This document shows positions 59,245 through 64,000 of a stretch of 64,000 bases of DNA, piece after piece. Positions within the stretch are counted from its first letter, which is position 1, and each line of letters begins with the position of its first letter. Position numbers and translations under genes: made by a program. The notes below the pieces were generated by a model. The model saw only the letters and a program-made list of their open reading frames with translations. It was not told the origin of the DNA and did not search any database. The stretch is from Inhella proteolytica (GTDB taxonomy: Bacteria; Pseudomonadota; Gammaproteobacteria; Burkholderiales; Burkholderiaceae_C), in NCBI RefSeq assembly GCF_016093275.1, contig NZ_JAEDAK010000003.1, positions 341,932-405,931 of the forward strand, in the 5' to 3' direction.

Positions 59245-60834
59245 ATGCAACCCGTCCTGCGACATGCCCTGACCCTGAGCACTCTGGCCGTGCTGGCCCT
59301 GCTGAGCGGCTGCGCCACCGCCCCCGACGGCAGCGCCAGCGGCAGCCTGCGCGCCCAGCCCCCGGAGGCGGCGGAGACCGCCGCCGTGCCCCCCGCCCCG
59401 GCCGCGGCGCCGGAGCTGCCCAAGCTCAATCCTGCACTGATCGACCACGCCACCGCCAAGGCGCAAGACGATCTGAACCCCGACCAGCCCGCGGTGGACT
59501 TCCAGGCCCCCGAGGCCCAGAAGGACCTGTGGATGCGCATCCGCGCCGCCATGCAGCTCGAAGAGCTGACCGGCCCGCGCGTGCAGAAGTGGGAGGAGTT
59601 CTATGCCAAGCGGCCCGAGTACGTAGGCCGCATGACCGAGCGCGGCGGGCGCTACCTCTTCCACATCGTGCAGGAAGTGGAAAAGCGCGGCCTGCCGATG
59701 GAGCTGGCGCTGCTGCCCTTCATCGAATCGGCCTTCAACCCGGAAAGCCAGAGCCACGCCAAGGCCGTGGGCATGTGGCAGTTCATGAGCGCCACCGGCA
59801 AGGATTTTTCGCTCAAGCAGAACCTGTTCCGTGACGACCGCCGCAATGTGCTGGCCAGCACCCGCGCCGCGCTCGACTACCTCGCCCAGCTGGGCAAGCG
59901 CTACGACGGCGACTGGCAGCTCGCCCTGGCCGCCTACAACTGGGGCCTGGGCAATGTGGACCGCGCCATCAAGCGCCTGGACCGCGAGGGCAAGGAGCGC
60001 AGCTACGCGAACCTGCGCATGCCCAATGAAACCGCCGACTACCTGCCCAAGCTGCAGGCGGTGAAGAACCTGGTGCTGCGCCCGCAGGACTTCGGCGTGC
60101 AGCTGCCCGATCTGGCCAACCACCCCTACTTCCTGACCGTGCAGGTCGAGGGCGACATCGACGTCGAGCTGGCCGCCCGGCTGGCGGGTCTGAGCGTGGA
60201 GCGCTTCCGCCAGTTCAACCCGCAGATGAACAAGCCCATCATCCTGGCCGCTGCCACGCCCCAGCTGCTGCTGCCCTACGACAACGCGGCCCAGTTCGTG
60301 CAGGCGCTGGAGGCGCACCAGGGCCAGAAGGCCAGCTGGACGGCGCTGCAACTGCCCAAGACCATGAAGCCCGCCGAGGCCGCCAAATGGGCCGGCATGA
60401 GCGAGGCCGAGCTGCGCGAAATCAACCGCATCCCGCCGCGCATGAACATCAAGGCCGGCAGCACCCTGCTGGTGCCGCGCACCGCCAAGCGCGACCACGA
60501 CGTGAGCGAGCACCTGGCCGAAACCGCCGCCCTGGCCCTGGCGCCGGATGCGCCGGCGCGCCGCGCCATCAAGGTGACCGTGCGCAAGGGCGACACCCTG
60601 GCCTCCGTGGCGCGCCGCAACGGCGTCACCGTGGCCCAGCTGGCCGAGTGGAACCAGCTCAGCCTGACCGCCCGCGTCAAGCCTGGCGCCAAGCTCACCA
60701 GCTATGTGCCGAACCGCCCGGCCGCCAAGCTCGCCGGCGGCAAGAAGAGCGGCGCCAAGAAGGTGGCCGCCAAGTCCGGCAAGACGGTGAAGGCGGCGGT
60801 CAAGGCCAGCACGCGGCGGGCCAAGACCAGCTGA
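59245..60834 (+). CDS. mltD: Membrane-bound lytic murein transglycosylase D
   Basis: The 529-residue lipoprotein has lipobox LLSGC (Cys near residue 23). The goose-lysozyme-like transglycosylase domain has catalytic Glu in LLPFIESAFNPESQS and AAYNWGLGNVDRAI. Two LysM-like segments are visible, one near TVQVEGDIDVELAARLAGLSV and one clear one (IKVTVRKGDTLASVARRNGV). A Lys-rich tail (GGKKSGAKKVAAKSGKTVKA) ends it. It cleaves glycan strands to 1,6-anhydro products. Confidence 0.93.
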   Translation: MQPVLRHALTLSTLAVLALLSGCATAPDGSASGSLRAQPPEAAETAAVPPAPAAAPELPKLNPALIDHATAKAQDDLNPDQPAVDFQAPEAQKDLWMRIRAAMQLEELTGPRVQKWEEFYAKRPEYVGRMTERGGRYLFHIVQEVEKRGLPMELALLPFIESAFNPESQSHAKAVGMWQFMSATGKDFSLKQNLFRDDRRNVLASTRAALDYLAQLGKRYDGDWQLALAAYNWGLGNVDRAIKRLDREGKERSYANLRMPNETADYLPKLQAVKNLVLRPQDFGVQLPDLANHPYFLTVQVEGDIDVELAARLAGLSVERFRQFNPQMNKPIILAAATPQLLLPYDNAAQFVQALEAHQGQKASWTALQLPKTMKPAEAAKWAGMSEAELREINRIPPRMNIKAGSTLLVPRTAKRDHDVSEHLAETAALALAPDAPARRAIKVTVRKGDTLASVARRNGVTVAQLAEWNQLSLTARVKPGAKLTSYVPNRPAAKLAGGKKSGAKKVAAKSGKTVKAAVKASTRRAKTS

Positions 60835-60835
60835 T

Positions 60836-61228
60836 TCAAACGAAGAACAAGGCCACGCTGCAGGCCACGCCCACCGCCCAGATGGCGCTGCGGGCGTAGT
60901 GCTGATCGGCGATGTAGCAGACGATGTAGACGAGGCGCGCGGCGATGAAGCCCAGCGCCAACGCATCCACCGTGGCCTGGTTCGCGTGGGCCTGCTGGGC
61001 GATCAGCACGCCGGCGATGAAGAGCGGCAGGGCCTCGAAGCTGTTCGCCTGGGCGGCGTTGGCGCGCGCGGCGCGGCCGGTCTGCGCCGCCAGCCAGGCG
61101 CGCGGGTCGCGGTTGTTGTAGCCGCCGTCCTTGGGTCGGCGGCCCCAGCCGCTGGACTTGGCCAGGCCGGCGCAGACGATGGGCAGCGCGCAGGCCGTCA
61201 GGATGCAGAGATTGGCGAGGGTGGTCAT
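60836..61228 (-). CDS. MAPEG-family membrane protein
   Basis: The 130-residue protein has four membrane helices and MAPEG motifs NRDPRAWLAAQTGRAARAN, NSFEALPLFIAGV and ARLVYIVCYIAD. MAPEG proteins include glutathione-dependent enzymes; bacterial members of this short type are uncharacterised. The stop codons of mltD and this gene are 1 bp apart and convergent. Confidence 0.88.
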   Translation of the reverse strand: MTTLANLCILTACALPIVCAGLAKSSGWGRRPKDGGYNNRDPRAWLAAQTGRAARANAAQANSFEALPLFIAGVLIAQQAHANQATVDALALGFIAARLVYIVCYIADQHYARSAIWAVGVACSVALFFV

Positions 61229-61271
61229 GCAGGCAACTCCAGTTCAATCCAAGGCAAGCATGGGGAAGGCC

Positions 61272-61802
61272 TCACGCCGCCGCCAAGCTTCGGCTCAGGC
61301 AGAGCATGGGGCTGCCGGAGGCGTGCGCGGCCCGCTGCGTGATGGCATAGCCGTGGCGCTCGTAGAGCGCGATCAGGGGGTGGTTGTTCGCCCCGGTCCA
61401 GGTGCGCGCATGGCTCAGGCCCCGCGCCCGCATCCAGGCTTCGTCGTGCAGCAGCAGCTGCCGGGCGATGCCGCGGCGCCGCGCCGGCGGCCAGACATAG
61501 CTGGTGGTGACCAGGCCCCAGGCGCCGACCGGCAGGGTCTCTTCCGGGCCCGGCGGCTCGGCGCGCACCAGGCTGTGGCCCAGCACCTCGGTGCCCTGCA
61601 CCGCCAGCCAGACCGCCGCGCAGGGGTGATCGAGATGCCAGAGCACGCGCTCGCGCAACCACTCCAGGCTGTGCAGCGCGCGGCCCCGCACTTCGCCTTC
61701 CACCTCGATCAGGGTGGCCTGCATGCCCTGCGCCACGCGGTCGATCTCGGCCGGTGCCGCGGGATCGAGGGCGCGAATGCACACCGCCGCCATGGCCGTC
61801 AT
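61272..61802 (-). CDS. GNAT-family N-acetyltransferase
   Basis: The 176-residue protein has a GNAT core: [42 protein letters not shown] (acetyl-CoA pyrophosphate loop RRRGIA) and [13 protein letters not shown]. The substrate is unknown. Its ATG overlaps the recR stop as ATGA, so it is co-transcribed with recR. Confidence 0.9.
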   Translation of the reverse strand: MTAMAAVCIRALDPAAPAEIDRVAQGMQATLIEVEGEVRGRALHSLEWLRERVLWHLDHPCAAVWLAVQGTEVLGHSLVRAEPPGPEETLPVGAWGLVTTSYVWPPARRRGIARQLLLHDEAWMRARGLSHARTWTGANNHPLIALYERHGYAITQRAAHASGSPMLCLSRSLAAA

Positions 61803-62380
61803 CGGCGATCGGCCAGCGCATGGGCCAGCGTGCCCAGGTCCACGAACTCCAGCTCGCTGCCCACCGGCACGCCGCGCGCCAGCCGGCTGACCTTCAGGCC
61901 CTGGGCCTTGAGCGCCTCGCCGAGCAGATAGGCCGTGGCCTCGCCCTCGGCGGTGAAGCTGGTGGCGAGGATCACCTCGCGCACCAGACCGTCGGTGGCC
62001 CGGTGCAGCAGCGCCTCGGCGCCGATGTCCTTGGGGCCACGCCCCTCGATGGGACTGACGCGCCCGCCCAGCACGAAGTAGTAGCCGCGGTAGGAGCCGC
62101 TGCGCTCCAGCACGGCTTGGTCCGCCGGCGTTTCCACCACGGCCAGCAGCGCGGGGTCACGCGTGCCGTCGCTGCACACCGCACACACCGGCGCCTCGGC
62201 AAAGCTGTGGCAGCGCGTGCAGGTCTGGATGCGCGCCAAGGCCTCCGTCAGCCCGGCGGCCAGCTGCTGCGCGCCCAGGCGGTCGTGCTGCAGCAGGTGG
62301 TAGGCCATGCGCTGCGCACTCTTCGGGCCTACGCCGGGGAGCTTGCGCAGGGCGTCGATCAGTTGGTCAAGCGCGGCCAT
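61799..62380 (-). CDS. recR: Recombination protein RecR
   Basis: The 193-residue protein has the helix-hairpin-helix [20 protein letters not shown], the four-Cys zinc finger [16 protein letters not shown], the Toprim domain ([31 protein letters not shown]), and a Walker-B-like C-terminus. It works with RecF/RecO to load RecA. The start at 62380 fits the family; dnaX-ybaB-recR is the usual order, here with a repeat element inserted between ybaB and recR. Confidence 0.96.
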   Translation of the reverse strand: MAALDQLIDALRKLPGVGPKSAQRMAYHLLQHDRLGAQQLAAGLTEALARIQTCTRCHSFAEAPVCAVCSDGTRDPALLAVVETPADQAVLERSGSYRGYYFVLGGRVSPIEGRGPKDIGAEALLHRATDGLVREVILATSFTAEGEATAYLLGEALKAQGLKVSRLARGVPVGSELEFVDLGTLAHALADRR

Positions 62381-62438
62381 TGGCTTGTTCTTCTTCGGTG
62401 CAGCCCTCGGGGGCTTCACCCCCGAACCCCGACCCGCA

Positions 62439-62890
62439 TTTCTTTGCTGCGCCAAAGAAGCGCGGGGCAAAGAAAGGCGCCAATGCACGCACGCCGCCTA
62501 GGGCGGCGCGCGATTGCACGGCTGGTTCACATGGCTCCCACAGCCCTCCTCTGCCTGCGAAAACCTGCCCGCTAAGCTGGCCGGAGTACCGGCCGACTAG
62601 ACCACCGCAAACCATCGCGGGCTCTCTGCGATGAACGGAGCCCCAATGCGTGCTCCGGCTCCTACTGAAACTGGTTGGGGGTCTGTTCTTCGTCGCTCGG
62701 AGGCCATGGTCCTCGCTGCCCGGGACGACCGGTACTCCGGGCGCCTTCGTCGTCCTGACCGTCGAAGTCAGAGAAGGGCTCGTCTCAGTGTGAGCCCAAG
62801 CACCGCCATCACAGTTCGCCCCTAGGGCGACTGTGTGGGTTGGCGCCTTTCTTTTCCCCCCTTTTCTTTGGCGCAGCAAAGAAAAGGGGG
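62439..62890. repeat. Composite inverted-repeat element between ybaB and recR
   Basis: Bases 62381-62953 hold no convincing gene. They contain a perfect 21-bp inverted pair, TTTCTTTGCTGCGCCAAAGAA (62439-62459) and its complement (62864-62884). Inside is a second imperfect pair, AAAGAAAGGCGCCAA near 62470 and its complement near 62840. Next to each lies a 15-bp hairpin with CTAG-like centre: GCCGCC-TAG-GGCGGC (62493-62507) and TCGCCC-CTA-GGGCGA (62816-62830). The layout is that of a roughly 450-bp non-coding mobile-like or MITE-like unit. I recall CTTTGGCGCAGCAAAG-type repeats as common between Burkholderiales genes. Confidence 0.7.
62857..62890. terminator. Bidirectional-terminator-like hairpin CCCCCTTTTCTTT...AAAGAAAAGGGGG
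   Basis: Two perfect 13-bp arms flank an 8-nt loop (GGCGCAGC). It is the right end of the repeat element and lies about 65 bp beyond the ybaB stop, so it could end ybaB transcription. No terminal T-run follows. Confidence 0.5.
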
Positions 62891-62953
62891 TCGCCTGCCG
62901 GGGCGAAATCCCGGCGGGGTCTCGGACAGGCCTAACAGGCACGCCCAAGTAGC

Positions 62954-63280
62954 TCAGAACGGGAACTTCATCCCAGGGGGCAGCGGCATGCCCGCCGTCA
63001 GCTTGCCCATCTTTTCCGAGCTGGTCTCCTCCGCCCGGCGCACCGCGTCATTGAAGGCCGCGGCCACCAGGTCTTCCAGCATGTCCTTGTCGTCGGCCAG
63101 CAGGCTGGGGTCGATCTGCACGCGGCGCACGTCGTGCTTGCAGGTCATGGTGACCTTGACCAGACCGGCGCCGCTCTGGCCTTCCACCTCGATGGTCGCC
63201 AGCTCTTCCTGGGCGCGCTTGAGGTTGTCCTGCATGGCCTGGGCCTGCTTCATCAGACCGGCGAGTTGGTTCTTCATCAT
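62954..63280 (-). CDS. ybaB: Nucleoid-associated protein YbaB/EbfC
   Basis: The 108-residue protein starts [20 protein letters not shown] and contains [29 protein letters not shown] and the Pro/Gly C-terminus [11 protein letters not shown], all family hallmarks. It forms DNA-binding dimers. It starts 2 bp after the dnaX stop and is probably in the same operon. Confidence 0.96.
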   Translation of the reverse strand: MMKNQLAGLMKQAQAMQDNLKRAQEELATIEVEGQSGAGLVKVTMTCKHDVRRVQIDPSLLADDKDMLEDLVAAAFNDAVRRAEETSSEKMGKLTAGMPLPPGMKFPF

Positions 63281-63282
63281 GA

Positions 63283-64000
63283 TCAGTTCTCCGACAAGGG
63301 GCGCACCGTGCCGGGCACGATGCGCGTGGTTTCGAAATGGCGCTTCAGCGCGGCCAGCTCGGCCGAGTTCGCCACCGCCGCTTCCGCGGCGAGTTGGCGC
63401 GCCGCCTTGGCAGCAGCTTCGCGCAGGGCCGGGCTGTCGGTCACGGGGCCGACCTCGGTGTCGAGCTTCACCGGCACGCCGGCATGCTCCGTCAGGGCCG
63501 CCTCCAGCTTGGCCGGGCCGGGCGCCATGCGCAAGGCCTCGCCGCTGACGCGCAGCGTGACTTGCCAGGCACTGGCACCGCGCTCGAGGCGCAGGCATTG
63601 GCCCTGCATGCCCAGCGTGCGGGCCAGGGCCGCCACCGAAAGCTCGCCAAACAGGGCCGCCCAGGCCTCACCCAGGGGCGTGGGCTCGAGGCCCGGTGCG
63701 CTGGGGGCCGCCGCGGCGGGTTCCTCGGGCAGCTGTGGGGCTTCAATGAGCGCCTGCGGCGCGTCATCCAGCTCCTCGGGCGGCAGGTCCAGCCAGGGCG
63801 GCACGTCGTCGGCCTCGGCGCCGAGCTGAACGGCCGGTGCGGCCTCAGCGCGCGGCGGGGGGCTCGGCGCTGGGTTGGGCTGCGGGGCAGGATGCGGCGC
63901 CGGGCGCGGCGGCGTGACCGGGGTGACGCGCTCGGGCGGGCGCACCGGCGTGACCGGGCTCACGGGCTCGATCGGGGCCGCGGCCGCGCGCGGCAGCGCC
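63283..64000 (-). CDS. dnaX: DNA polymerase III tau/gamma subunit DnaX, C-terminal part
   Basis: The frame is open to the window edge with no start, so only the C-terminal 238 or so residues are present. They comprise the Pro-rich linker ([20 protein letters not shown]) and the tau-type C-terminal domain ([52 protein letters not shown]). Order with ybaB and recR supports the call. The ATPase domain lies outside the window. Confidence 0.92.
   Translation of the reverse strand, partial: ALPRAAAAPIEPVSPVTPVRPPERVTPVTPPRPAPHPAPQPNPAPSPPPRAEAAPAVQLGAEADDVPPWLDLPPEELDDAPQALIEAPQLPEEPAAAAPSAPGLEPTPLGEAWAALFGELSVAALARTLGMQGQCLRLERGASAWQVTLRVSGEALRMAPGPAKLEAALTEHAGVPVKLDTEVGPVTDSPALREAAAKAARQLAAEAAVANSAELAALKRHFETTRIVPGTVRPLSEN

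Noticed and set aside
62381..62953. Small genes in the ybaB-recR gap
   Set aside because: The frames there consist of inverted repeats and have no start-site support or protein-like composition.
1..64000. CRISPR array, prophage, transposase, rRNA or riboswitch
   Set aside because: No direct-repeat/spacer pattern, integrase, transposase or structural RNA beyond the two tRNA-Lys genes was seen.

Overview
The window is about 64 kb of very GC-rich, densely packed chromosome. It most likely comes from a betaproteobacterium of the order Burkholderiales (Rubrivivax/Leptothrix/Roseateles-type relatives). This is inferred from gene content and order, not from a search: a PEP-CTERM protein, a DUF1631 protein, dnaX-ybaB-recR, the yafS-rnhA / gloB-mltD neighbourhood, a CzcI-type metal operon, and an intergenic inverted-repeat element of a type I recall from this order. 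I see no phage, transposase, CRISPR array, rRNA or origin. Many neighbouring genes overlap by ATGA, so most of the window is tight operons.

Layout. 1-1.6 kb: the end of an exported TIM-barrel/C39-peptidase protein and its terminator. 1.7-7.4 kb: a LysR regulator divergent from a TonB receptor / beta-lactamase-like hydrolase / ureohydrolase operon, followed by a parallel beta-helix protein (to 9.1 kb). 9.1-11.6 kb: a flavocytochrome c sulfide dehydrogenase pair with an unknown secreted partner. 11.7-20.8 kb, all on the minus strand: a czcI-C-x-B-A-y heavy-metal efflux operon followed by an OmpR/sensor-kinase pair. 20.9-25.0 kb: a four-gene, fully overlapping operon of peptide-binding protein, LysR regulator, D-Ala-D-Ala dipeptidase and LD-carboxypeptidase, read here as a murein-peptide scavenging unit. 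25.0-27.4 kb: DUF1631 and two tRNA-Lys genes. 27.4-32.1 kb: tcdA, a YeeE-type sulfur transporter, then tolB-pal-cpoB. 32.2-37.7 kb: an AhpD-like protein, mfd, serB and the first of three related orphan solute-binding proteins. 37.8-40.4 kb: a LytS/LytTR two-component system with a GIN-domain protein. 40.4-44.0 kb: rraA, a DUF454 protein, the other two orphan binding proteins and an FMN 2-hydroxyacid dehydrogenase. 44.0-49.7 kb: a PEP-CTERM P-domain protein, an NlpC/P60-like exported protein, a large winged-helix ATPase regulator, yaeQ and small proteins. 49.9-54.0 kb: a DUF4331 / lipoprotein / helical-repeat / HupE-UreJ operon, followed by a large lipoprotein. 56.0-64.0 kb: housekeeping genes dcd, rnhA, a yafS-like methyltransferase, gloB, mltD, a MAPEG protein, a GNAT protein, recR, a composite inverted-repeat element, ybaB and the 3' end of dnaX.

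How it fits together. Several loci concern the cell envelope and metals: RND efflux, Tol-Pal parts, MltD and murein-peptide turnover. The DUF4331/HupE operon encodes exported proteins plus a membrane protein with a nickel-type H-x5-D-H motif. It is my main candidate for an undescribed system, followed by the murein-peptide operon and the three orphan binding proteins. All functional calls rest on recognised motifs, lengths and gene order read from the sequence. No database search was run.
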